Part shown: piece by piece, positions 1-7,264 of the stretch | Layout of the letters: every line of letters starts with the position of its first letter | Position numbering within the stretch: position 1 is the stretch's first letter | DNA from: Ferdinandcohnia sp036962705 | GTDB lineage: Bacteria; Bacillota; Bacilli; Bacillales; Bacillaceae_L | Length of the DNA stretch: 64,000 bases | Assembly (NCBI RefSeq): GCF_036962705.1 | Contig: NZ_JBALOQ010000019.1 | Coordinates: 62,001 to 126,000 of the forward strand | Direction of reading: 5' to 3' | Position numbers and translations under genes: made by a program | The notes under the pieces: generated by a model | Database searches by the model: none | What the model saw: only the letters and a program-made list of their open reading frames with translations | Told to the model about the DNA's origin: nothing

Positions 1-27
1 CCTCTGTTTTTATGTTTATAAAAATAT

Positions 28-52
28 AAAAACCTCTTCGATAAGAAGAGGT
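28..52 (-). terminator. Riboswitch-controlled intrinsic terminator
   Basis: On the minus strand CCTCTTC-TTATC-GAAGAGG forms a 7-bp hairpin followed by TTTTTATATTTTT. The 5' arm (CTCTTCTTATC) can instead pair with the riboswitch P1 3' strand (GATAAGAAGAG), which is the usual S-box antiterminator choice. Confidence 0.88.
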
Positions 53-70
53 GTATGTACGGTTTCTCTT

Positions 71-179
71 CTTATCTTTCAGACAAACTAAGTCTGATGG
101 ATTTAGCACCGTGTAAATTAACCGGTTGCCGGGCTTCATAGGGCCATTCCCTCCGCCACTCTTGATAAGATTATCGATA
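71..179 (-). ncRNA. SAM-I (S-box) riboswitch
   Basis: Read on the minus strand this has the S-box core in order: CTTATCAAGAG opening P1, then GGCGGAGGGAATGGCCC, GATGAAGCCCGGCAACC-like text (here TATGAAGCCCGGCAACC), GGTGCTAAATCC, and closing CTGAAAGATAAG pairing back to the first strand of P1. S-boxes bind S-adenosylmethionine and stop transcription of methionine/cysteine genes. The controlled gene lies left of the window. By synteny with the B. subtilis yus region it should be metN of the methionine ABC importer metNPQ; that identity is inferred. Confidence 0.96.
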
Positions 180-210
180 TGAAATTTTAATACTTTAAAA
201 GGTTAATATT

Positions 211-239
211 ATGCTAACTCTTTTTTTATTATAAGTCAA
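211..239 (-). promoter_or_regulatory. Sigma-A promoter for the S-box transcript
   Basis: On the minus strand TTGACT (234-239) and TAGCAT (211-216) are separated by 17 bp, about 30-40 bp upstream of the riboswitch. A good -35 and fair -10; no experimental support. Confidence 0.55.
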
Positions 240-363
240 TATGAATTTTTAGAAAAAATGAGCAATTTAAAATTCCGCGTTTATTTAATATTTCTAAGCC
301 AGTATGGAACACGTTCTACAAATATTGTTAATTTGCTCCTTTTTTTCAGGAAATACGATATTT

Positions 364-502
364 TCCCCCGCATTAACGGGCAGTAAAACCCCCACCTCAA
401 ACTTTAGTGAAAACGAAGAAATTTAGGCGGAGGATAACTGCCATAAAGCCCGATTGGTTCAACTAACAATCAGTAGGGGATGATGAAAACCCCTACTGAT
501 TG
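364..502. repeat. Compound palindromic element, possible MITE or IS end
   Basis: Three nested or adjacent inverted repeats: CCCG..CGGG (367-380); a long arm pair GGCAGT (379-384) with ACTGCC (437-442), continuing as CCCACCTC against GGCGGAGG; and CAATCAGTAGGGG (467-479) with CCCCTACTGATTG (490-502). The last hairpin sits 10 bp beyond the MFS stop codon and could terminate its transcript, although no strong U-tract follows. The rest, 180-360, holds the leader promoter and otherwise nothing recognised. Confidence 0.55.
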
Positions 503-512
503 AAGTTTCACT

Positions 513-1790
513 TTATGATATTTTCGCTAGTGGTTTTCCCTCATTTTTAAAGGAATTTCTACTAAAAACAAGTAGGAAATAAAGTGATCCAATTAAATAC
601 AAGACAGCCGTAATTGTAAACACATATGCATAACCCCAATAAGCCCCATGCAACATCACAATTGAGGTCGATACGGGTCCCATTAATGCCCATCCTAATG
701 AAAACACCATCTGATTGACTGAATTGGCAAGCCCCTTCATCGAATCGTTCACGCGTCCCATAATAAGAGATGCTTGGATCGGATTACCCGCATTCATTAA
801 TGCTTGTCTAAATAAAAATGCGATAGCCGCTATGTAAAGATTTTCAGTATACCCTGTGAGTAAAAGGAATGGAAGCGATGATAATTGCAAATAAACCACT
901 GCGCGAACCTCTCCCACCTTACTAACAATGAAGGGACCTATAATCATTGCAATTGCTGTTGCTGCTTGACCCAATGATAGAATTAAACCGATAATTGTAT
1001 TACTAGCTAGAAAGCGATCTGCAAAATACAAATTCAAATATGGAATGACTAATCCTGAACCGAATCCAATGATCATCTGTGCAATGGCAAACATAGCAAT
1101 TAGTTTAATTTGCGATTTATTTACCTTTAATTTTTGACCAAAAGATTCTACTTTTTCAATTTGCGGTTGTTGTCTACGTTGTTCATTCATCTTAATGATT
1201 GGTAGAATTCCTGCAATATAGATGATCGTTGCAATTAAAAGAGTGATTCTTACACTCCATAGTCCACTCATATGAAATATAAATTGGAATGAGTCAGATA
1301 ATGCCCCACCTGCAATGTTTCCAACGACCTGCGCAAACATCATGATTGCTGAATGAAAGCTAAAGAGATGAACTCTTTGCTTAGCGGTTGAATTTTCCGC
1401 TAGCCATGGGATACCAGAAACCTGAATAAAGGCCGTTGACAAACCAGTTAAAAATGCTGTCGCTACGAGTAGCTGTTCAACATCTAGGATACTTCTTGCA
1501 AAGAATGCGATTGTTGAAACAGCCATACCCAGCAACATCACTTTTTTTCTACCAAATTTATCACTCATAAGACCAGCGGGTACAAGAATAATCGCCGATG
1601 CCAAAGCAGTCATGGCAATGATTGTTCCATTTGTTTGCTCAGAGTATCCCAATTCACGTACATAAAAGTTATACATGATGGTGAACATACCCATGCCTAA
1701 CTGTGTAAAAATAGTCGTTAAGATAAATAGTTTAATATTTTGATTGTATGATTTGTATTGTGTTTTCCATCCAGTCACTATGCTGCTCAT
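513..1790 (-). CDS. Major facilitator superfamily (MFS) transporter
   Basis: A 425-residue integral membrane protein of the usual MFS size with about 12 hydrophobic segments in two six-helix halves and a charged central loop near residues 205-230 (RRQQPQIEKVESFGQK). The cytoplasmic loop 2-3 signature is visible as GLMSDKFGRKKVM near residue 78, matching the MFS consensus GxxxDRxGRR. It is a proton- or ion-driven solute carrier; sequence alone does not show whether it exports drugs or imports a nutrient. It stands alone, flanked by structured non-coding DNA on both sides, so context does not help. Start is ATG at 1790. Confidence 0.85.
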   Translation of the reverse strand: MSSIVTGWKTQYKSYNQNIKLFILTTIFTQLGMGMFTIMYNFYVRELGYSEQTNGTIIAMTALASAIILVPAGLMSDKFGRKKVMLLGMAVSTIAFFARSILDVEQLLVATAFLTGLSTAFIQVSGIPWLAENSTAKQRVHLFSFHSAIMMFAQVVGNIAGGALSDSFQFIFHMSGLWSVRITLLIATIIYIAGILPIIKMNEQRRQQPQIEKVESFGQKLKVNKSQIKLIAMFAIAQMIIGFGSGLVIPYLNLYFADRFLASNTIIGLILSLGQAATAIAMIIGPFIVSKVGEVRAVVYLQLSSLPFLLLTGYTENLYIAAIAFLFRQALMNAGNPIQASLIMGRVNDSMKGLANSVNQMVFSLGWALMGPVSTSIVMLHGAYWGYAYVFTITAVLYLIGSLYFLLVFSRNSFKNEGKPLAKIS

Positions 1791-1860
1791 ATGTTACCCC
1801 TATGTTCTGAATACTTCGACTCCCTAAATATAATACAACTTTTCACAAAAATTGCAATAT

Positions 1861-1992
1861 AATCAAATGCGCTATAGCGTATTTGTGCCCAGATTTTTTT
1901 CGAGCTCGCCTCGAAAAGATACCTTTGAGAATCTGTGGCACCCGCCGGAGGCTTTTTAATTTTAGAAGGAGGAAGTCCTTCTGAAATTAAAA
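1861..1992 (-). repeat. Dispersed structured repeat R1, copy 1
   Basis: Begins AATCAAATGCGCTATAGCGTATTT, a palindromic end shared with the other R1 copies, then TTTTTTTCGAGC..GCCTCGAAAA, CCGCCGGAGGC, and a closing hairpin TTTTTAATTTTAGAAGGA / TCCTTCTGAAATTAAAAA. The stem sequence differs from other copies but pairing is kept. It lies directly downstream of yusE on the minus strand. Confidence 0.85.
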
Positions 1993-2013
1993 AACAACGC
2001 TGAGTACGCGTTG
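1988..2013 (-). terminator. Intrinsic terminator of yusE
   Basis: On the minus strand AACAACGC-gtactca-GCGTTGTT is followed by TTTTAATTT, directly after the yusE stop codon and merging into repeat R1 copy 1. Confidence 0.75.
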
Positions 2014-2014
2014 T

Positions 2015-2326
2015 TTAGTCTTTTGAGATTATTTCAAGCAAATAGGGCACCGAGTGGAAAGCATAGTATTTTTTTGTCACTTCCCCGTCTTTCAAATGCA
2101 TTAAGCAAGGGACACTCTCAATTTGCCATTCCATTGCTTTTTGAGTTAAATAATTGAGATCACTTTTCCCAATCGTTACGTTTGGAAGTAACTCATCTAC
2201 CACCGTGATCATTTTTGATGCCACTTGGCAGGTTCCACACATCGGTGTATATAAATAAAGCCAAAACTCATCCGAATTAGCGAGCTGGGTGTCAATTTCG
2301 AGTTCTTTCCATTCCTTCATGTCCAC
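2015..2326 (-). CDS. yusE: Thioredoxin-like protein YusE
   Basis: A 103-residue thioredoxin-fold protein with a redox motif Cys30-Gly-Thr-Cys33 in the context YTPMCGTCQ, followed by the expected amphipathic helix and the SVPCL segment that replaces the cis-Pro loop. There is no signal peptide, so it should be a cytoplasmic thiol-disulfide protein. Placement next to the Toprim gene and upstream of gcvH matches B. subtilis yusE-yusF-yusG-gcvH. The substrate is unknown. Confidence 0.82.
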   Translation of the reverse strand: MDMKEWKELEIDTQLANSDEFWLYLYTPMCGTCQVASKMITVVDELLPNVTIGKSDLNYLTQKAMEWQIESVPCLMHLKDGEVTKKYYAFHSVPYLLEIISKD

Positions 2327-2394
2327 TACAACCTTTGTTTTCTTAATTGTTTCTTATTGTATCATGATTATAGAAAAAACATATGTTTAACGTT

Positions 2395-2748
2395 TTACAA
2401 TAAAAATTCCGCATGAACATCAATATTTGCTGAAAGAAGTACTGTTGCAATATGCTGCTCAGGGGCTGTTGCAACCTCGCGATATGTTTTATCGATAAAC
2501 AAATGCCGTGCTTCAGGAAATTCGCGTTTAAACTGTTTTCTTAGCTTATCACCTGCTCTGTCAGCATCCACTAAAATATAAACATCTTTATTAAATAAAT
2601 GGTCAATTAATTCATCTAGCTTCGAAATACTAATCGTTCCATTTGTACATATGATTTCAACAGGTTCATTCACAACCGTTTCTACCTTCTTTTTGTCCGT
2701 TCTCCCCTCAACAATGATTACTTTTTCTATATCGTCAAAAGCCACCAT
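2395..2748 (-). CDS. yusF: Toprim-domain protein YusF
   Basis: A 117-residue single Toprim domain: VIIVEGRTDKKKV near residues 10-22 carries the conserved Glu, and VDADRAGDKLRKQF near 60-74 the Asp-x-Asp pair that binds Mg2+. This is the architecture of RNase M5-like and small primase-like nucleases. The family member YusF has no firmly established substrate. It is separated by 68 bp from yusE and probably co-transcribed with it. The yusG gene that follows in B. subtilis was not found here. Confidence 0.82.
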   Translation of the reverse strand: MVAFDDIEKVIIVEGRTDKKKVETVVNEPVEIICTNGTISISKLDELIDHLFNKDVYILVDADRAGDKLRKQFKREFPEARHLFIDKTYREVATAPEQHIATVLLSANIDVHAEFLL

Positions 2749-2877
2749 TTCATCACCTTACTTCAAGTGTACATTTTTCTGCTATATCATTCTATTCGAT
2801 GTGTACAACTGCTTTTCCTTCATTTTATAAAGAAGATTGTGGTTTGGTGAATAATTTACGCAGCTGGGTCAAAAAAA

Positions 2878-2903
2878 GGCAGTGGAAAAAAATCACCACT
2901 GCC
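2878..2903 (-). terminator. Intrinsic terminator downstream of gcvH
   Basis: GGCAGTGG and CCACTGCC form an 8-bp stem with TTTTTTT after it on the minus strand, between gcvH and yusF. Confidence 0.75.
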
Positions 2904-2959
2904 ACGCCATTTATCCTATATTTTATGGTGTCCTAAACACACAAATCTAAACAAAAAAA

Positions 2960-2993
2960 GAACCATTAATAGGCGGTTGCCCTACCATGGTTC
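2960..2993 (-). terminator. Second intrinsic terminator downstream of gcvH
   Basis: GAACCAT..ATGGTTC arms followed by TTTTTTT on the minus strand, between R1 copy 2 and the terminator at 2878. Two terminators in series suggest tight insulation of yusF from gcvH. Confidence 0.7.
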
Positions 2994-3000
2994 ATCAGTA

Positions 3001-3131
3001 AATCAAATACGCCTTGGCGTATTTGCGCCCGATTTTTTTCGAGCTGCCTCGAAAAATTACCTTTGAAAAATGCATGTCTACGCCGGAGGCTCAAACTATA
3101 TTCAGTTGGGTTTTATTCCAACTAAATATAG
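3001..3131 (-). repeat. Dispersed structured repeat R1, copy 2
   Basis: Starts AATCAAATACGCCTTGGCGT, has TTTTTTTCGAGC..CTCGAAAA in the middle and CGCCGGAGGCTCAAACT near the end. Its closing hairpin is ACTATATTCAGTTGG / CCAACTAAATATAGT and touches the gcvH stop codon. Confidence 0.88.
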
Positions 3132-3515
3132 TTAGTCTTCTTTAATCATTTCTTCGTATTGCTCGGCTGTCATTAGATTCTCTACATCTCCAGCATTTGT
3201 AGGCTCAACAACAATCATCCACGCTTTTTCATATGGAGATTCGTTTACGAATTCTGGGCTGTCATCAAGGTCTTCGTTAATCTCAACAACTTTACCACTA
3301 ATTGGAGCATAAAGCTCAGATACAGTTTTAACAGACTCAACACTTCCGAATGGCTCGTCTGCCTGGATTTCGTCGCCAACCTCAGGAAGTTCAACGAATA
3401 CGATATCACCTAATTCAGATTGTGCGAAATCTGAAATTCCGATACGTACTTTATCTCCTTCTACTTTCACCCATTCATGTTCTTCAGAATAACGTAATTC
3501 TTTAGGTATGCTCAT
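3132..3515 (-). CDS. gcvH: Glycine cleavage system H protein
   Basis: A 127-residue lipoyl-carrier protein of normal length. Lys63 in GSVESVKTVSELYAP is the lipoylation site; its lipoyl arm carries the aminomethyl group between the P, T and L proteins. In Bacillus GcvH is also the scaffold on which octanoate is assembled before LipL transfers it to other enzymes. The other gcv genes are absent here, as in B. subtilis where gcvH is unlinked. An RBS GGAGGTTAC precedes the ATG. Confidence 0.97.
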   Translation of the reverse strand: MSIPKELRYSEEHEWVKVEGDKVRIGISDFAQSELGDIVFVELPEVGDEIQADEPFGSVESVKTVSELYAPISGKVVEINEDLDDSPEFVNESPYEKAWMIVVEPTNAGDVENLMTAEQYEEMIKED

Positions 3516-3625
3516 TTTGTAACCTCCATTAATTCGATTTTATGAATTTTTTGTGGCCACTTTGATGTGTGAACTCAACAAAGTGCTATATGTAAAAGTC
3601 CTTAAAAAGGTCTTCCATCCCATTG

Positions 3626-3985
3626 TTATTTTGCCCAAGCCTCTTCAAACTTCGCCTCATTAAATCCAACAGTTACCTTGGCGCCATCCGTAGTGAGTGG
3701 GCGCTTAATTAGCATTCCATCAGATGCAAGTAGTTCTAGCAATTCATCCTCAGACGCAGTACTCACCTTATCCTTCAATCCAAGTTCGCGGTATTTTTGA
3801 CCGCTTGTATTGAAGAATTTTTTTAATTCCAATCCACTATTTTGGTACATTTCTTTTAATTGTTCTTTTGAAGGAGGATTCTCTACAATATGTACTTCCT
3901 CAAAAGCAACCTGATGTTCCTCTAGCAATTTTTTCGCTTTTCGACAGGTTCCACATTTCGGATACCAATAAAATGTTAATGCCAT
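3626..3985 (-). CDS. yusI: ArsC/Spx-family protein YusI
   Basis: A 119-residue ArsC-like fold protein with Cys11-Gly-Thr-Cys14 near the N-terminus (YWYPKCGTCRKAKK) and the family segment LIKRPLTTDG near residue 92. Members of this group (YusI, MgsR, Spx) share the fold; those that bind RNA polymerase act as stress regulators, but YusI is not shown to do so. It lies between gcvH and the fad operon, matching the yus order. Confidence 0.85.
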   Translation of the reverse strand: MALTFYWYPKCGTCRKAKKLLEEHQVAFEEVHIVENPPSKEQLKEMYQNSGLELKKFFNTSGQKYRELGLKDKVSTASEDELLELLASDGMLIKRPLTTDGAKVTVGFNEAKFEEAWAK

Positions 3986-4135
3986 ATTCTCACCGCCTTA
4001 AATCTGATACCAAGAATATTTTAACATATACAAATTTTAAATTAAAATGATTCGTAAGATCCCTAAGAATAAATTCGACTTATTTGCAGTTTATCCTTCA
4101 AGGAAAATGAAAAACCATTCATTTTTCAAATCAAA

Positions 4136-4158
4136 AAGCCCCTAATAAATAGGAGCTT
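4136..4158 (-). terminator. Terminator of the fadNAE operon
   Basis: On the minus strand AAGCTCC-TATTTATTA-GGGGCTT is followed by TTTGATTTG, 17 bp beyond the fadE stop. Confidence 0.75.
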
Positions 4159-4174
4159 CATCAAATAAAGGTTA

Positions 4175-5959
4175 TTACACAGTGTATTTTTCGGCTTCGA
4201 TAAGAGTTGCTGCAATTTCACGTTTCTTCGCAATTACATTTACAGGGGTAAAGCGAGTTAATTTACGCAAAGCAGATGTCATCATGCGTAGTACATCGCC
4301 TTCTTCTGTTGCAACAAGTGTTTCTTTAGCATGTGCCTCAATTTCATTGAATGCTTCCTGTACAAATACTTGTGTATATAGAAGCTTTTGCTTATTCTTA
4401 TCTTCACCTAATTTATTGATTGCTTTTTCTGTACGAAGAACGACTGATTCCATTGCATATATATTAGCCGCGATATCTGCAATATTTGCTAGGATCTCTT
4501 GTTCTTTTTCAAGCTTTGGACCGAATTTTTGTGCAGCAAGTCCTGCAATCATTAATGCTATCTTCTTCGCATTACGAACCAGGTATTTCTCTTGTTCAAG
4601 AACACCTTCACCTACTTCTTCAGGCATTAACATCATAAGCTCTTCTTGAAGTTGTGTTGCTTTTTCAAGTAAAGGTAATTCTCCCTTTAATGCCTTACGA
4701 AGGAATGTTCCAGGAACTAATAACCGGTTGATTTCATTTGTTCCCTCGAAAATTCGGTTAATGCGTGAATCACGGTATGCTCTTTCAATTTCGTACTCCT
4801 GCATAAATCCATATCCACCATGGATTTGAACCCCTTCATCCACAACATAGTCTAATACTTCAGTATTGAAAAATTTATTGATGGAGCATTCAATTGCATA
4901 TTCAGCGATTGATTTTGCTACTTCCTTACCATTCTTCACTTCTTCTTCTGATAATTGACCCATACGGTCCTCGAAATATCCAACTGTACGGTATACACTT
5001 GATTCAGCAGCGTAAATTTTTGCTGCCATGTTCGCTAATTTTTCCTGTATTAAACCAAACTTTGAAATTGGTGTTTTGAATTGCTGACGTTGATTTGCAT
5101 ATTTAACCGCAAGTTCGAATGCGCTCTTAGCACCACCAACCGCACCAACACCTAGCTTATAACGGCCAATGTTTAAAATGTTAAATGCGATAACGTGACC
5201 TCTACCAACTTCACCTAAAAGATTTTCGACTGGTACTTGTGCATCTTCAAGAATTAATGTTCGAGTAGATGAACTCTTAATTCCCATTTTCTTTTCTTCT
5301 GCCCCAGTTGATACTCCAGGAAACTCGCGTTCAACAATAAATGCAGAGAATTTGTCGCCATCAATTTTTGCATATACGATAAACACATCAGCAAAGCCTG
5401 CGTTTGTAATCCATTGTTTCTCACCGTTTAAAACATAATGAGTACCTTCTGCATTTAATTTTGCGGTTGTTTTTGCACCTAATGCATCAGAACCTGAACC
5501 TGGCTCTGTTAACGCATAAGCTGCAAGTAGCTCACCTGTTGCTAATTTAGGAAGGTATTTTTGTTTTTGCTCTTCGTTACCAAAAAGGACAATTGGAAGA
5601 GATCCAATTCCGACATGTGCTCCATGAGAAATGGAGAACCCACCTGCTCTTGCCATTTTTTCAGCAATTAATGCAGAGCTTACTTTGTCTAGTCCTAGAC
5701 CTCCATACTCTTCTGGTACGTCTACTCCTAAAAGTCCGAGTTCTCCCGCACTTTTCAATAATTTTACGGAAACGTCAAACTCATGGTTTTCAAGATGTTC
5801 AACCTGAGGAAGAACCTCGTTTACTACATAGTCCTCAGTAGTTTTTGCAATCATTTTATGTTCATCAGAATAATCTTCCGGTGTAAAAACACGGTCTGCT
5901 TCAAGATCTTCGATTAAAAAGCCTCCACCTAAAACGACTTTATCAGTTGCATTTGACAT
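4175..5959 (-). CDS. fadE: Acyl-CoA dehydrogenase FadE
   Basis: A 594-residue FAD-dependent acyl-CoA dehydrogenase that makes the first trans-2 double bond in fatty-acid beta-oxidation. The N-terminal helical domain is followed by the FAD/substrate beta-domain (AYALTEPGSGSDALGAKT near residue 149 and WITNAGFADVFIVYAK near 183), and the C-terminal helical domain contains QIHGGYGFMQEYEIERAYRD near 378-397. About 190 extra C-terminal residues are typical of the YusJ subgroup. It is the last gene of fadN-fadA-fadE with a 59-bp gap from fadA and a terminator behind it. Confidence 0.94.
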   Translation of the reverse strand: MSNATDKVVLGGGFLIEDLEADRVFTPEDYSDEHKMIAKTTEDYVVNEVLPQVEHLENHEFDVSVKLLKSAGELGLLGVDVPEEYGGLGLDKVSSALIAEKMARAGGFSISHGAHVGIGSLPIVLFGNEEQKQKYLPKLATGELLAAYALTEPGSGSDALGAKTTAKLNAEGTHYVLNGEKQWITNAGFADVFIVYAKIDGDKFSAFIVEREFPGVSTGAEEKKMGIKSSSTRTLILEDAQVPVENLLGEVGRGHVIAFNILNIGRYKLGVGAVGGAKSAFELAVKYANQRQQFKTPISKFGLIQEKLANMAAKIYAAESSVYRTVGYFEDRMGQLSEEEVKNGKEVAKSIAEYAIECSINKFFNTEVLDYVVDEGVQIHGGYGFMQEYEIERAYRDSRINRIFEGTNEINRLLVPGTFLRKALKGELPLLEKATQLQEELMMLMPEEVGEGVLEQEKYLVRNAKKIALMIAGLAAQKFGPKLEKEQEILANIADIAANIYAMESVVLRTEKAINKLGEDKNKQKLLYTQVFVQEAFNEIEAHAKETLVATEEGDVLRMMTSALRKLTRFTPVNVIAKKREIAATLIEAEKYTV

Positions 5960-6018
5960 ATTATTTCCCCCTAAAAAGTATTCGTTAGAGGCTAACCTTG
6001 ATGGTTAGCCAATATCAT

Positions 6019-7200
6019 TTAAGCTAATAATTCAAATACTCCGGCTGCTCCCATTCCGCCACCGATACACATTGTTACAACACCGAATTGTACGTTGCGA
6101 CGCTTCATTTCATGCATTAATGTAAGTGTTAATTTTGCTCCTGTACATCCAAGTGGATGCCCAAGTGCAATCGCACCACCATTTACGTTTACTTTATCTT
6201 CATTAAGACCAAGTTCACGAATAACTTGAAGTGATTGGGATGCAAAGGCCTCGTTTAATTCAAATAATCCAATATCAGAAAGCTCTAGACCTGCCATTTT
6301 AAGTGCTTTTGGAATGGCTGCTACTGGACCTATTCCCATTACTTCAGGTGGTACCCCTGCTACAGCAAACGATCTAAATTTCACGAATGGAGTTAAGCCT
6401 AAGCTAGTCGCTTTTTCACGGTCCATCACCATTACTGCTGCAGCACCATCACTCGTTTGAGAGGCATTTCCTGCAGTAACTGAACCAGTCACTGAGAATG
6501 CAGGTCTTAATTTTGCTAATACTTCAAGATTTGTATCTTCACGCACACCTTCATCTTGTGAAAACTGGACATGCTTTTCAACTAATTTATTGTTAGCATC
6601 GACATTACGAAGAGTAACGTCGACAGGTACAATCTCATCTAAAAACTTACCTGCTTTAATTGCAGCTGCAGCTTTTTGATGACTTCTTACCGCAAAAGCA
6701 TCTTGGTCTTCACGGCTAACACCGTATTTTACCGCTACCTGCTCAGCAGTATGGCCCATTCCCATATAATATTCAGGTGCTGTTTCCGCAAGCTTTGCAT
6801 TAGGTCGAACCACATGACCCATCATTGGTACTAGACTCATAGATTCTGCTCCACCCGCAATGGCAGTATCAATAGACCCGAGCATAATTTTTTCTGCTGC
6901 ATAGGCAATTGATTGAAGTCCAGAAGAACAATAACGATTCACGGTAATAGCTGGAACTGTATGTGATAGACCTGCTAATGCTCCAATGTTTCGTGCCATG
7001 TTTAAACCTTGCTCAGCCTCAGGCATGGCACATCCAATGATTAAATCATCGATATTCCCATCATAATTTCCTGCACGCTTTAATGTTTCTTTAACAACTA
7101 ATGCTCCTAAATCATCTGGTCTTACATTTGCAAGAGTGCCTTTTTTCGCTTTTCCAACCGGGGTTCTCGCGCCGGCAACGATGACTGCTTCTCTCAACAT
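6019..7200 (-). CDS. fadA: Acetyl-CoA acyltransferase (3-ketoacyl-CoA thiolase) FadA
   Basis: A 393-residue thiolase that cleaves 3-ketoacyl-CoA in the last beta-oxidation step. Cys91 in NRYCSSGLQSIA is the acyl-accepting nucleophile; GHPLGCTGAK supplies the general base His and TMCIGGGMGAAG near the end the second Cys. I place the start at ATG 7200 because AGGAGGGAA lies 7 bp upstream and homologues begin at MLREAV; a longer reading frame to 7335 would overlap the end of fadN. Confidence 0.95.
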   Translation of the reverse strand: MLREAVIVAGARTPVGKAKKGTLANVRPDDLGALVVKETLKRAGNYDGNIDDLIIGCAMPEAEQGLNMARNIGALAGLSHTVPAITVNRYCSSGLQSIAYAAEKIMLGSIDTAIAGGAESMSLVPMMGHVVRPNAKLAETAPEYYMGMGHTAEQVAVKYGVSREDQDAFAVRSHQKAAAAIKAGKFLDEIVPVDVTLRNVDANNKLVEKHVQFSQDEGVREDTNLEVLAKLRPAFSVTGSVTAGNASQTSDGAAAVMVMDREKATSLGLTPFVKFRSFAVAGVPPEVMGIGPVAAIPKALKMAGLELSDIGLFELNEAFASQSLQVIRELGLNEDKVNVNGGAIALGHPLGCTGAKLTLTLMHEMKRRNVQFGVVTMCIGGGMGAAGVFELLA

Positions 7201-7264
7201 ATTCCCTCCTAACTTATTAACAGACAGGAGATTGAAGATTTCAATCTCCTTAAAGCATGTATGT

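Noticed and set aside
2749..3131. Missing yusG between yusF and gcvH
   Set aside because: Searched for a ~75-codon frame expected from B. subtilis synteny; only terminators and R1 copy 2 are present.
4182..4649. 155-codon plus-strand frame over fadE, and similar long antisense frames over fadN, the permeases and the MMPL gene
   Set aside because: Antisense shadows of strongly conserved genes; no RBS or recognisable protein.
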